A stretch of 17,634 nucleotides of DNA from DATJPR01 sp035506295 (GTDB lineage: Bacteria > Bacteroidota > Ignavibacteria > UBA10030 > UBA6906), in contig DATJPR010000030.1 in NCBI GenBank assembly GCA_035506295.1, positions 1-17,634 of the forward strand. The letters run 5' to 3'. The position numbers and the translations under genes are program-made. The notes beneath the pieces are model-generated. The model was not told where the DNA came from. It saw only the letters and a list, made by a program, of their open reading frames with translations, and made no database searches. Below are positions 1-6,897 of this stretch, one piece after another; position 1 is the first letter of the stretch, and each line of letters starts with the position of its first letter.

Positions 1-1367
1 GCGCTGTGATGCGTCGTCGCAACGGTGTACGCGCCGCATCTCGTGAGTTGCTGGAGCACCGCAGCAGCAATCGCGCCGCCCTCGGCCGGATCGGTGCCCG
101 ACCCGATTTCATCAATCAAGACGAGCGCCCCGGCGTCTGCGCCATCCACGATCGCCTTCAGATTCTGGAGGTGAGAGCTGAAGGTGCTCAGGTCGTTCTC
201 GATCGATTGGTCGTCGCCGATATCGACGTGCAATTCCCGGAAGACCTTGATGCGTGTCCCATCCGCTGCGGGGACATGCAAGCCCGCCTGGGCCATGAGG
301 ACCATGAAGCCCACGCATTTCATCGCAACGCTTTTGCCGCCGGCATTCGGGCCGCTGATTACGAGCGTGGTGTACTCCTTACCAAGCTCGAGGTCGAGCG
401 GGACCGTCCCGTCGATTCCGTGCTTGAGCATGAGGACCGGGTGCCGCGCTCGCACCAGTTGCAACGGGCCGTCCGCACCGATGATCGGCTCCACGCCCAG
501 AATTTCAACGGAGTATCGCGCCTTCGCCTGAAGGAAATCCAGCATCGAGAGCCGGCGAAGATTTTCCTCGAGGACCTGACGGTGCTCGCGTACCTGCCCC
601 GTCAGGACCTGCAAAATCCTTTCGACTTCCCGTTGCTCCTGGAACTGGAGGCTGCGAATCTCGTTGTTCAGCTCGAGGGTCTCCGTCGGCTCAACGAAAA
701 CAGTCGCTCCACTCGCCGAAGCGCTGTGGATGAACCCCGGAACATTGCGCTTGTGCTCCGTCTTTACCGGGATGACCATGCGCCCTTCGCGCGTGGTGAT
801 GATTTCGTCCTGGCTGAACCCGAGATCCGATACGCCGTGCAGGATCGTTTCCAGCCGTTTCCGAAGTTGCTCCGATTTCTCGGCGATCGATCGTCGAATC
901 GCCTGAAGGTCCTTCGACGCGTTGGACTTCACGGCTGCCGAATCGTCGATCGCCTGACCGATATTGAACTCGAGCACCTTGTCGGCTGTCAGCCCTTCCG
1001 CGAGATCCCAGAGCATCGGGGATGATTCGCGCCGCTTCGTGAGCGCTGCACGGGTCACGCGGGAAGCGCGCAACGTGGTCAGGATCTGGAGCAGCTCCTT
1101 CGGAAGCAGAGTCGCGCCGTCGATGGCGGAGCGGGAAAGCGCCGATGCGATCGGCTGCAGTCCTTCCAGCGGGAGCGCCTCCTCCTCTTCGAGATAGCGC
1201 TTCATTTCCGAAACCTGCTGGAGCGCAAATCTCACACTCGCGGGATCCGTGTCCACCCCGAGCGCCCGCACGAGCTCGGCGCCCGGCTCGGAGGTTGCAT
1301 GTCGAACAACGCGCTCGCGAATGCGCTCAAACTCCAGCTTCGACATTGCAGACTGCCACGAGCTCAT
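1..1367 (-). CDS. mutS2: Endonuclease MutS2, partial (C-terminal part outside window)
   Basis: MutS2 is a MutS-family ATPase that acts on branched DNA to suppress recombination and, in some bacteria, rescues collided ribosomes. The 455 codons visible cover the N-terminal region, the lever/helical region and most of the ATPase. The Walker A motif GPNAGGKS lies at residues 339-346, the Walker B VLIDE ends at about residue 420, and the MutS-type TTHH segment sits at the window edge. MutS2 proteins are usually near 780 residues, so the clamp and the C-terminal Smr nuclease domain lie outside the window and cannot be judged. The start at 1367 overlaps the yqeY stop as ATGA, implying translational coupling. 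A second in-frame ATG at 1346, giving MSKLEFERIRERV, is also plausible. Neither start has a clear Shine-Dalgarno. Identity is known from the motifs; function is inferred from the family. Confidence 0.95.
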   Translation of the reverse strand, partial: MSSWQSAMSKLEFERIRERVVRHATSEPGAELVRALGVDTDPASVRFALQQVSEMKRYLEEEEALPLEGLQPIASALSRSAIDGATLLPKELLQILTTLRASRVTRAALTKRRESSPMLWDLAEGLTADKVLEFNIGQAIDDSAAVKSNASKDLQAIRRSIAEKSEQLRKRLETILHGVSDLGFSQDEIITTREGRMVIPVKTEHKRNVPGFIHSASASGATVFVEPTETLELNNEIRSLQFQEQREVERILQVLTGQVREHRQVLEENLRRLSMLDFLQAKARYSVEILGVEPIIGADGPLQLVRARHPVLMLKHGIDGTVPLDLELGKEYTTLVISGPNAGGKSVAMKCVGFMVLMAQAGLHVPAADGTRIKVFRELHVDIGDDQSIENDLSTFSSHLQNLKAIVDGADAGALVLIDEIGSGTDPAEGGAIAAAVLQQLTRCGAYTVATTHHS

Positions 1368-1819
1368 GCGCCGAGGATCCGTTTGACTGTTTCCTGGACG
1401 ATTTTGCCGTCGGCCTTGCCTTTCAGCACCTTCATGGCGGCGGGCATGACCTTGCCGAAATCCCGCGGCCCGGAGGCTCCGACGTCTGTCACCACCTGTC
1501 GCACAGCGTTCTCAACTTCCTCCGGGGTGAGCTGCTTCGGGAGATATTCCTGGATGATAGCAAGCTCCCGTTCTTCCTGGTCTGCAAGCTCCGGTCTGTT
1601 CCCCGCTCGGAACTGTTCGATGGATTCGCGGCGCTTCTTTGCAGCGGCCGTCAGCACTCCGATTTCATCTTCAGGAGTCATGCCGGGGCCGCCTCCCCTT
1701 TTCTCAATCTCTTTTTCCAGAAGCGCGGCTCGAATAGTCCTCAACGTTTCCCGCCGTAACGCATCCCCTTTCTTCATTGCCGCCTGAAGATCACTGCTGA
1801 TGGTTTCCTTAAGGCTCAT
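1364..1819 (-). CDS. yqeY: GatB/YqeY domain-containing protein
   Basis: This 151-residue protein is a stand-alone YqeY-type protein, related to the tail domain of the GatB amidotransferase subunit. Its cellular role is not firmly known, though a tRNA-binding function is suggested by the GatB link. Visible hallmarks are the N-terminal helix MSLKETISSDLQAAMKKGD, the segment TLRTIRAALLEKEIEK, a central IIQEYLPKQLTPEEVE and a C-terminal DFGKVMPAAMKVLKGKADG. The length equals the family norm. The start at 1819 is supported by an AAGGAGA ribosome site at 1831-1837. It is the first full gene of a two-gene unit with mutS2, overlapping it by 4 bases. Its 5' leader contains a short ORF and a hairpin with a T-tract (see 1844-1942), suggesting control by attenuation. 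In many bacteria yqeY follows rpsU; no intact rpsU is seen here. Confidence 0.93.
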   Translation of the reverse strand: MSLKETISSDLQAAMKKGDALRRETLRTIRAALLEKEIEKRGGGPGMTPEDEIGVLTAAAKKRRESIEQFRAGNRPELADQEERELAIIQEYLPKQLTPEEVENAVRQVVTDVGASGPRDFGKVMPAAMKVLKGKADGKIVQETVKRILGA

Positions 1820-1843
1820 GCCTGGTCGGTTCTCCTTGCGATC

Positions 1844-1906
1844 TCACACAAAACAAAAAGGCAGGAAGCTCGTGATGGAGTCCCCGCCCAAAACAATGCC
1901 TCCCAT
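1844..1906 (-). CDS. Candidate 20-codon leader ORF in the yqeY leader
   Basis: A short frame begins MGGIVLGGDSI and ends SFLPFCFV, with ATG at 1906 and TGA at 1844-1846. It is preceded by AGGGAG at 1912-1917 with a 5-base gap, a good ribosome site that lies inside the left arm of the leader hairpin. The frame runs through the hairpin loop, its right arm and the T-tract, and stops 6 bases before the yqeY ribosome site. A ribosome translating it would have to open the hairpin. It could be a true leader peptide, a relic of another gene, or chance. The first residues loosely recall bS21 N-termini (compare the frequent rpsU-yqeY order), but that similarity is weak. Confidence 0.4.
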   Translation of the reverse strand: MGGIVLGGDSITSFLPFCFV

Positions 1907-1920
1907 GGTTGCTCCCTGCC
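1860..1920 (-). terminator. Hairpin with T-tract, possible attenuator before yqeY
   Basis: On the minus strand GGCAGGGAGC (1911-1920) pairs with GCTTCCTGCC (1860-1869): ten pairs, one of them G-U. An inner pairing of ATGG(G)AG near 1900-1906 with CTCCAT at 1875-1880 extends it. TTTTTGTTTT follows at 1850-1859. The loop is long, about 41 bases before inner pairing. It lies downstream of a promoter at 1949-1977 and upstream of the yqeY ribosome site, so it would sit inside the yqeY leader. It could also end transcripts of the SDR gene whose stop is at 1988. Confidence 0.6.
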
Positions 1921-1948
1921 GATGATCTCCCACTCCCCTACGCGTCAA

Positions 1949-1977
1949 AAAATAGCCCAAAATCGACAAAAAGTCAA
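1949..1977 (-). promoter_or_regulatory. Promoter for yqeY-mutS2
   Basis: On the minus strand TTGACT (1972-1977), a 17-base spacer and TATTTT (1949-1954) form a promoter-like pair, with the same hexamers and spacing as the site upstream of lrp. The predicted start is near 1942, giving a leader of about 123 bases. It lies just beyond the SDR stop codon, which shows that yqeY probably has its own promoter. Confidence 0.6.
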
Positions 1978-1987
1978 CGTAGCGCTT

Positions 1988-2674
1988 TCATACGCCGCCG
2001 AAGATCTTGATGACATTTCCATTGATGGAAGCTGCCTCCCTGGAGCACAGGAACGTGATCAAGGCCGCGATTTCCTCTGGAGGCACCCACCCCGCCGTCT
2101 TCTCCGCTTGCGTGCCCTCCATGTTCGCTTTCGTTTTGATGATCGACGGAGCGATGGCATTGCACGTAACGCCTGTGCCGTGAACCTCCTTGGATACCGT
2201 TTGCGTCAAGGTCACGACAGCTGCTTTCGATACCGCATAGGCCTCGCGCCGGGGAGCAGGCTGCACCGCCGGCATCGCTGCGATTGTCACAATACGGCCG
2301 CACTTCCGCTGTTTCATCCCTCCGACCGTCATACCCACGGCGTGGTGGGTGGTAAGAAAGTTCATGCGGAACTGATTCTCGAGTTCCTGCTCCGTCGTTT
2401 CTTCCACGAGGGAGCCGCCGACGAAACCGCCCGCAAGGCAAACGAGGACATCGGTTGGACCGATACGCTTCTCTGCCTCGTTGAAGAACCCGCGTGCTTG
2501 TTCTTCATTTCCAAGATCGCATGGAGAAACAAAGGCCGCTCCTTTGACGGACGATTGACCTTGCCTGACCGGAACGGAAATCCTGCCTCCCAGCCGCTGG
2601 AACTCCTCGACAACGATGCTCCCCAGCGCCCCTGAACCTCCTGTCACGACAACATTGTTCCCGGCGAGTTGCAT
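1988..2674 (-). CDS. SDR-family protein lacking the catalytic serine
   Basis: This 228-residue protein has the classical short-chain dehydrogenase/reductase fold. The dinucleotide-binding motif TGGSGALG is at residues 11-18, followed by a CDLGN segment, a CLAGG motif in place of NNAG, Asn105, and the YxxxK pair Tyr146 and Lys150. The position 13 residues before the Tyr, normally the catalytic Ser, is Ala133 (segment VTIAAMPAV), with no nearby Ser. It may therefore be a weak or altered oxidoreductase, or a binding or regulatory protein. A substrate cannot be named. The start at 2674 is chosen because AGGAGG at 2680-2685 sits 5 bases upstream; an in-frame GTG at 2680 overlaps that site and is unlikely. 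The gene is divergent from the peroxiredoxin gene and lies just upstream of the yqeY promoter. Confidence 0.9.
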   Translation of the reverse strand: MQLAGNNVVVTGGSGALGSIVVEEFQRLGGRISVPVRQGQSSVKGAAFVSPCDLGNEEQARGFFNEAEKRIGPTDVLVCLAGGFVGGSLVEETTEQELENQFRMNFLTTHHAVGMTVGGMKQRKCGRIVTIAAMPAVQPAPRREAYAVSKAAVVTLTQTVSKEVHGTGVTCNAIAPSIIKTKANMEGTQAEKTAGWVPPEEIAALITFLCSREAASINGNVIKIFGGV

Positions 2675-2688
2675 GTTCACCTCCTGTC

Positions 2689-2717
2689 TTGAAAGTCAGA
2701 TCAGATAAAGGTAGATT
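2689..2717 (+). promoter_or_regulatory. Promoter for the peroxiredoxin-M28 unit
   Basis: TTGAAA (2689-2694), a 17-base spacer and TAGATT (2712-2717) predict a start near 2724, leaving a 22-base leader that contains GAGGAGAAGG before the ATG at 2746. The spacing matches the other promoter candidates in the window. Confidence 0.5.
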
Positions 2718-2745
2718 AAACGCGATATTTTGAGGAGAAGGTGCC

Positions 2746-3303
2746 ATGAAAGCGTATGTCTCACAATTCCCCCGTTTCTTGTTCATCCTTCCTTTGCTCG
2801 CCCTTTTTGCAGGTTCCGGGTCCGCCCAGGATGCACCAAAGGTCGGCGATCCGGCTCCCCAGTTCACGCTGCCGGCGGCGACGAAAGACACTATCGAGTT
2901 TTCCGGCGTGAGTCTCAAGTCCGCCCTGGGAAAATCGAAGGTCATTCTTGCTTTCTTCCCGGCTGCTTGGAGCGGAGGGTGCACGAAGGAGATGTGCACG
3001 ATGCGAGACGACTTCGAAGGTCTTTCAAGCCTCAAGGCAACGGTTCTGGGGATCAGCGGCGATTATGTCTTCACTGATCGGGAATGGGCCAAACATCTTG
3101 GGCTCCAATTCACGCTTTTGAGCGACCACGATCATGCCATCGCCAGGGCCTATCATACCTACACCCCGGATTCCGGGTTCGACATTCGATCGATCTGGGT
3201 CATCGGGCAGGATGGGCGGATACTGTACAAGGATCCGGCATACAATGTCCAGACTCCTGACGCTTTCAATCGGTTGAAGCAGGCACTGGCATCGCTCAAA
3301 TAA
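2746..3303 (+). CDS. Exported peroxiredoxin (BCP/PrxQ-like, AhpC/TSA domain)
   Basis: The protein would reduce peroxides outside the cytoplasm using a cysteine thiol. Of 185 residues, about 1-28 form a signal peptide (hydrophobic core FLFILPLLALFAG, likely cleavage after SAQ). The mature part starts with the thioredoxin-fold segment KVGDPAPQFTLPA. The active-site motif is P72-x3-S76-x2-C79, with Ser where Thr is most usual. Cys84, five residues after the peroxidatic Cys79, matches the C-x4-C spacing of atypical 2-Cys BCP/PrxQ enzymes. Arg148 in IRSIWVIG fits the conserved active-site Arg. A GAGGAGAAGG ribosome site precedes the ATG. The M28 peptidase gene follows after 52 bases on the same strand, and both products are exported. 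The reductant partner is not visible here. Confidence 0.92.
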   Translation: MKAYVSQFPRFLFILPLLALFAGSGSAQDAPKVGDPAPQFTLPAATKDTIEFSGVSLKSALGKSKVILAFFPAAWSGGCTKEMCTMRDDFEGLSSLKATVLGISGDYVFTDREWAKHLGLQFTLLSDHDHAIARAYHTYTPDSGFDIRSIWVIGQDGRILYKDPAYNVQTPDAFNRLKQALASLK

Positions 3304-3355
3304 CCTCTTCATCGCTTGCAGAAAATAGCCATAACTTTTTCTATACAGGTAACTT

Positions 3356-5164
3356 ATGCCCAAGTATAAGTTTCAAATTCTTGCACTCTTTATTTCGGCG
3401 GTCGCATTCTCCCAGACTTCCCCGGAGATCCGGGCGTCTGACATCAAACTCCATCTGAAGTTTATTGCCTCCCCCGAGCTCGAAGGGAGAGCCAGCGGCA
3501 CCGAAGGCAACCGCAAGGCTGCAGCATACATCGCGGATTGGATGAGCAAGGACGGCCTGGAACCGAAGGGTGACAACGGCACGTACTTTCAACCGTTCGA
3601 TTTTGTGGCGGCAGTTCGTCTTGGAGACAGCAATTTCGTCCAGCTCACCGGATCCGCATTCCAGGCCGGGGCTGTCCCTCTCAAGGTGAATGAGGATTTC
3701 CGTCCCCTTTCACTCTCTTCAAACGGCTCCGTCACCGGGCCCCTCCTGTTCGCAGGCTACGGCATCACCGCGGCGGATCAGAACTACGATGACTATGCCG
3801 GACTCGATGCCAGAGGAAAAGTCGTGGTCGTTCTGCGGTACGGGCCGGAGGGGTCGGATCCCCATAGTCCATTCGCGAAGTACACGTCATTCCGGAACAA
3901 GGCGAGGATTGCCCGCGACAACGGCGCCGCAGGAATTGTGTTCATCAACGGTCCGCGCGACGAGCAATCGGATGATCTCGTGAAGCTCGCGTTCGATCAG
4001 AGCTTCGAGACGTCAGGGATACCTGCAGTGTCAATGAAACGCGAATGGATTGAGAAGCTCCTGGCTTCGCGCGGGATGACGCTGGCGGCCCTTCAGGACA
4101 CCATGCGCGCATCGAAGAAGCCGCTCTCCTTCCCTCTTGACGGAGGAATGCTTCTGCAGACGGATGTGATCAGAGTAAAATCCAAGACGGCGAACATCAT
4201 CGGTTATCTTCCGGGGAATGACCCGGCGCTTCGGGATCAAGTGCTCATTCTTGGCGCGCATATGGATCACCTCGGGTACGGCGGTCGGGGCTCGGGATCG
4301 CTTGCTCCCGACACTATCGCGATTCACCCCGGCGCCGATGACAACGGCTCAGGAACGAGCGGGCTCATGGAGATCATGCAATGGATGGGCTCACGGAAGG
4401 AGACATTGAAGCGAAGCGTTCTGTTCATCTTCTTCTCGGGCGAAGAACTTGGATTGCTCGGATCGGCCTTCTATGTGACGCATCCTGAAATCCCGCTCGA
4501 TCGGAGCGTGGCGATGATCAATATGGACATGGTCGGAAGACTCGTGGACAAGAACCTCACCGTTTACGGAACGGGAACTTCGCCGACGTGGACACCACTG
4601 CTTGATCGGCTAGACAGGGACTCGATATTTGCGCTGAAGACAGTCCCCGATGGATACGGCCCGAGCGACCAATCCGAGTTCTATGGCAAGAACATGCCGG
4701 TGCTATTTTTCTTTACTGGCATCCACAGCGATTACCACAGGCCCAGCGATACCTGGGACAAGATCAACTTCGAGGGCGAGGAGAAAGTCGTCCGGTTTGT
4801 GGCGAACGTCGCCGAAGCCGTCGATATCATGCCCTCAGCCCCGACATTCACCAAAGTGCAAACATCGGCGCCGACCGCTTCGGGGGACACGCGATCCTTT
4901 TCGGTCACGCTGGGGATCATCCCTGACTACAGCACCGAGGCAAGCGGTTTGCGGATCGGCGGGATCCGGCCGAACGGCCCTGCCGAGAAGGCGGGACTCC
5001 TGACCGGGGACGTCATTGTCAAGATGGCCGGGAAGACCGTCCTGAACATCTATGACTACATGGGGATACTCGGTGAGCTGAAAGCAGGAGATCAGGTCGA
5101 CGTTGAGGCGGTGCGGAATGGGCAGCACATGACGGTGCACGCAACGATGCAGAAGCGTCAATAG
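3356..5164 (+). CDS. Secreted M28 metallopeptidase with PA and PDZ domains
   Basis: This is a zinc aminopeptidase-type enzyme of family M28, probably periplasmic or outer-membrane associated, that would trim peptides for nutrition. Residues 1-20 form a signal peptide ending AFSQ. A PA-like insert spans about residues 125-250. The metal site is visible: H302 and D304 in AHMDHLG, D329 in GADDNGSG, E363-E364 in SGEELGLLGS, D391 in NMDMVGR and H461 in DYHRPSD. A C-terminal PDZ domain, about residues 515-600, contains GLRIGGIRPNGPAEKAGL and probably governs substrate or partner binding. All ligands are present, so it should be active. Its length of 602 is normal for PA-M28-PDZ proteins. The ribosome site is weak (AGGTAA). 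It ends 7 bases from the convergent 62-aa gene. Confidence 0.95.
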   Translation: MPKYKFQILALFISAVAFSQTSPEIRASDIKLHLKFIASPELEGRASGTEGNRKAAAYIADWMSKDGLEPKGDNGTYFQPFDFVAAVRLGDSNFVQLTGSAFQAGAVPLKVNEDFRPLSLSSNGSVTGPLLFAGYGITAADQNYDDYAGLDARGKVVVVLRYGPEGSDPHSPFAKYTSFRNKARIARDNGAAGIVFINGPRDEQSDDLVKLAFDQSFETSGIPAVSMKREWIEKLLASRGMTLAALQDTMRASKKPLSFPLDGGMLLQTDVIRVKSKTANIIGYLPGNDPALRDQVLILGAHMDHLGYGGRGSGSLAPDTIAIHPGADDNGSGTSGLMEIMQWMGSRKETLKRSVLFIFFSGEELGLLGSAFYVTHPEIPLDRSVAMINMDMVGRLVDKNLTVYGTGTSPTWTPLLDRLDRDSIFALKTVPDGYGPSDQSEFYGKNMPVLFFFTGIHSDYHRPSDTWDKINFEGEEKVVRFVANVAEAVDIMPSAPTFTKVQTSAPTASGDTRSFSVTLGIIPDYSTEASGLRIGGIRPNGPAEKAGLLTGDVIVKMAGKTVLNIYDYMGILGELKAGDQVDVEAVRNGQHMTVHATMQKRQ

Positions 5165-5171
5165 CGAACGC

Positions 5172-5360
5172 TCAACTCTTCTCGGATTTGAGAAGAGAAT
5201 GCGCGCTGGCAATGAACCGCTGAGCTATCCGCAGGCGGGCTTCTTCGCTCCTGGCAGCGAAAAGGTCCGCCTGTTCATTTTTGATGAATGCGTCGAGCGA
5301 TTTTTTCTCCGACTCGGTCAGAGAGCCGACATACTTCGTAAACATATCCACTGCTGACAT
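5172..5360 (-). CDS. Small hypothetical protein, 62 aa
   Basis: The family was not recognised. The protein is short, charged and predicted to be mostly helical (KKSLDAFIKNEQADLF, RLRIAQRFIASAHSLL), with no membrane segment, cysteine or signal peptide. It is judged real because an AGAGGA site precedes its ATG by 6 bases and because it lies 35 bases after the flavin reductase gene on the same strand, as the third gene of the DUF971-flavin reductase unit. Its last codons also form an 8-bp inverted repeat (5176-5197) that may end transcription. It could be a small partner of the flavin reductase, but nothing shows this directly. Confidence 0.7.
   Translation of the reverse strand: MSAVDMFTKYVGSLTESEKKSLDAFIKNEQADLFAARSEEARLRIAQRFIASAHSLLKSEKS
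5176..5197. terminator. Hairpin between convergent genes, inside the 62-aa gene end
   Basis: CTCTTCTC (5176-5183) and GAGAAGAG (5190-5197) are perfect inverted repeats with a 6-base loop. They overlap the last codons of the 62-aa gene and lie 12 bases after the M28 stop. No strong T-tract follows on either strand, so it is a weak terminator candidate for one or both genes. Confidence 0.35.
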
Positions 5361-5395
5361 GGGAGTCCTCTTTTCCCGGGTTCGAGCAATCGGTG

Positions 5396-5884
5396 CTATT
5401 GTGGTTCCTTCCAGTAGTTGAGCCCGGTATCCCGCATTGCGAGTCCGGGACCTTCGGCATGCACGGCAACATCCACAACCTCTCCAATGAAGAGCGTGTG
5501 GTCGCCTGTCTCGATTCGCTGGCGCACTTCACATTCCAGACAACTCAGGCTCTCGGCCAGGATCGGATTGCCGCGGGAGCTGACGGTATATTTTCTTCCG
5601 TTAAACTCGCCCGAATTGGAGACCGGGCTTCGGAGGAACGCCCGTGCCAGCTCCATCTCATCGGCAGGCAGGATGTTCACCACGAACCTGCCGTGCCGAC
5701 CAATTGCCGTGTGCATCGTTGATCCGTACTCAATCGCAACCGCAACCAGAGGAGGCGAAAAGGATACCTGTGCCACCCAGTTCGCAAGAATGGCGACGAA
5801 CCCGCTCTCCGCTTCGCGGGCTCCAACGACATAGAGCCCGTACGCCATTTGTTGAAGTGCCTTCTTCCTGATGGCGGAATTCAT
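5396..5884 (-). CDS. Flavin reductase domain protein (FMN-binding)
   Basis: This 162-residue protein matches the flavin reductase-like family (HpaC, NADH:flavin oxidoreductases and related FMN proteins). Visible signs are the N-terminal YGLYVVGAR, the FMN-contact region ILANWVAQVSFSPPLVAVAI at about residues 32-51, the FVVNILPADEMELARAF helix and the C-terminal strand pair ECEVRQRIETGDHTLFIGEV, which carries the conserved His. It would reduce free flavin with NAD(P)H or hold FMN as an electron carrier; the partner oxygenase is not visible. Its ATG overlaps the DUF971 stop as ATGA, so the two are translationally coupled, and the 62-aa gene follows. A role in redox repair is possible from the context but unproven. 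Confidence 0.92.
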   Translation of the reverse strand: MNSAIRKKALQQMAYGLYVVGAREAESGFVAILANWVAQVSFSPPLVAVAIEYGSTMHTAIGRHGRFVVNILPADEMELARAFLRSPVSNSGEFNGRKYTVSSRGNPILAESLSCLECEVRQRIETGDHTLFIGEVVDVAVHAEGPGLAMRDTGLNYWKEPQ

Positions 5885-6225
5885 GGCTTCTGACTACTCC
5901 CCTCCCGTCCGGCATCTCCCTCCTCATAATCGCACAGGCCCTTCAAAATATCCCAGCTGTAGATGCCGTCCTCGTGTCCATCGCCCCACGCGAAGCGCAT
6001 GGCATAGTTCCCCACCGGCTGGGCGGCCTTGAGGTCGTACCGCCCGGGCGCCTCAAAGTCGATCGGTGATGGACCGTAATGCTGACCGAGGATTGATTCC
6101 CCCTTGCAGCCGGCACATGGGCAGGCGTCGCGCAACCTCTTCAAGCTTACTGTCCCCTGATGACCGTCGTCCCAAAGGAGAGATAAATCGGTAGATGAAA
6201 CCCGGCGTAATTTCTTCAATTGCAT
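5881..6225 (-). CDS. DUF971 (GBBH-like N-terminal domain) protein
   Basis: The protein carries the DUF971 domain (also the N-terminal domain of gamma-butyrobetaine hydroxylases), a small fold linked to iron-sulfur metabolism in several bacteria. Hallmarks are LSLLWDDGHQGTVSLKRLRDACPCAGCKG, with a CPCAGC cysteine cluster, and the second half NYAMRFAWGDGHEDGIYSWDIL. The start at 6225 (MQLKKLRRV, 114 residues) matches the usual family length. The frame stays open upstream to 6324 (including an ATG at 6267), but that extension is Arg/Ser-rich and unlike the family. No Shine-Dalgarno is seen at 6225. It is the first gene of a unit with the flavin reductase and the 62-aa protein. The three Cys suggest metal or cluster binding, an inference. 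Confidence 0.9.
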   Translation of the reverse strand: MQLKKLRRVSSTDLSLLWDDGHQGTVSLKRLRDACPCAGCKGESILGQHYGPSPIDFEAPGRYDLKAAQPVGNYAMRFAWGDGHEDGIYSWDILKGLCDYEEGDAGREGSSQKP

Positions 6226-6363
6226 TGAATTACAAACATTAAGGTGAATTGATTTCTCGTTTCCCATGAGACGGCTGCACGCCGTCGATGACCGGCGACG
6301 GGACATGGGAGAAAAACCGATCATCGTGGGTGGAGCGAACGAACCGGAGAGACGGACGGCGAA

Positions 6364-6897
6364 TCATAACGTGGAAATCTCCGCAGCTGTCAGCCGGCGG
6401 GCGATTTCGCGGAGAGCATCTTTCGTCAGGAACTTCTGGACGAGGGGGAAGAGTATGTGGTTTTCCTTATGAATATGGTTGACCATAATCTTGACGATTC
6501 CCTGCGCGATGGTGGCCAAGGACCTCGCCGCCGCCTTGTCTTTATGGTTCTTCTCGAGTGCTGAGTACGCCTTTTGAAGACGGACAAACTCCTTTTTCAG
6601 GATCCTGTGCTCGTTCCTCATCAGCGCTGTGGGCCCTTCGACATATCGTTCGAGCACGGGAAAGAGCGCCTCTTCCTCCCGGCTGTTGTGGTCCGTGACC
6701 TCGTCCCGGATAAACCCGACCGCCTTGGTGAGTCTGCGCCATTCGTCGATCGAGTAGCCCTCGGAGGCGATCGCCGCGCTCGATTTCCGCAGGAGCGAAA
6801 GCTGAACCAACGCCTCGTCGTGCTCCTGCATAAATTGCGCGATAGGATCGATCCGCGCGCGCGTCAGGTGCTCCGGGATGGACGTCGCTTTTCTCAC
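6364..6897 (-). CDS. Hemerythrin-like (HHE) di-iron protein
   Basis: A 177-residue four-helix protein of the hemerythrin HHE cation-binding family, which binds a di-iron centre and may sense or handle oxygen, nitric oxide or iron. Likely ligands are His26 (QEHDE), His70 and Glu74 (DHNSREEEALFP), His97 (RNEHRIL) and His141 with Glu145 (NHIHKENHILFP). The two HxxxE motifs resemble the RIC/YtfE layout, but the N-terminal ScdA domain with its CC motif is absent. It starts with GTG at 6897 overlapping the stop of the upstream 98-aa gene as GTGA, so it is translationally coupled to it. It is the last gene of a four-gene unit. A second di-iron protein of the broader family lies at the right edge of the window. 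Confidence 0.92.
   Translation of the reverse strand: MRKATSIPEHLTRARIDPIAQFMQEHDEALVQLSLLRKSSAAIASEGYSIDEWRRLTKAVGFIRDEVTDHNSREEEALFPVLERYVEGPTALMRNEHRILKKEFVRLQKAYSALEKNHKDKAAARSLATIAQGIVKIMVNHIHKENHILFPLVQKFLTKDALREIARRLTAAEISTL

Noticed and set aside
6..1025. Long open frame on the plus strand opposite mutS2
   Set aside because: It is antisense to a clear MutS2 with Walker motifs, is Arg/Asp-rich and has no recognisable domain; a by-product of GC-rich codon use.
6270..6286. Small inverted repeat GACGGC/GCCGTC in the gap before the DUF971 gene
   Set aside because: Only six pairs and no T-tract on either strand; too weak to call a terminator or operator.
6226..6324. N-terminal extension of the DUF971 protein
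   Set aside because: The added residues are Arg/Ser-rich, unlike the family, and there is no ribosome site to support the upstream start; the usual family length favours 6225.
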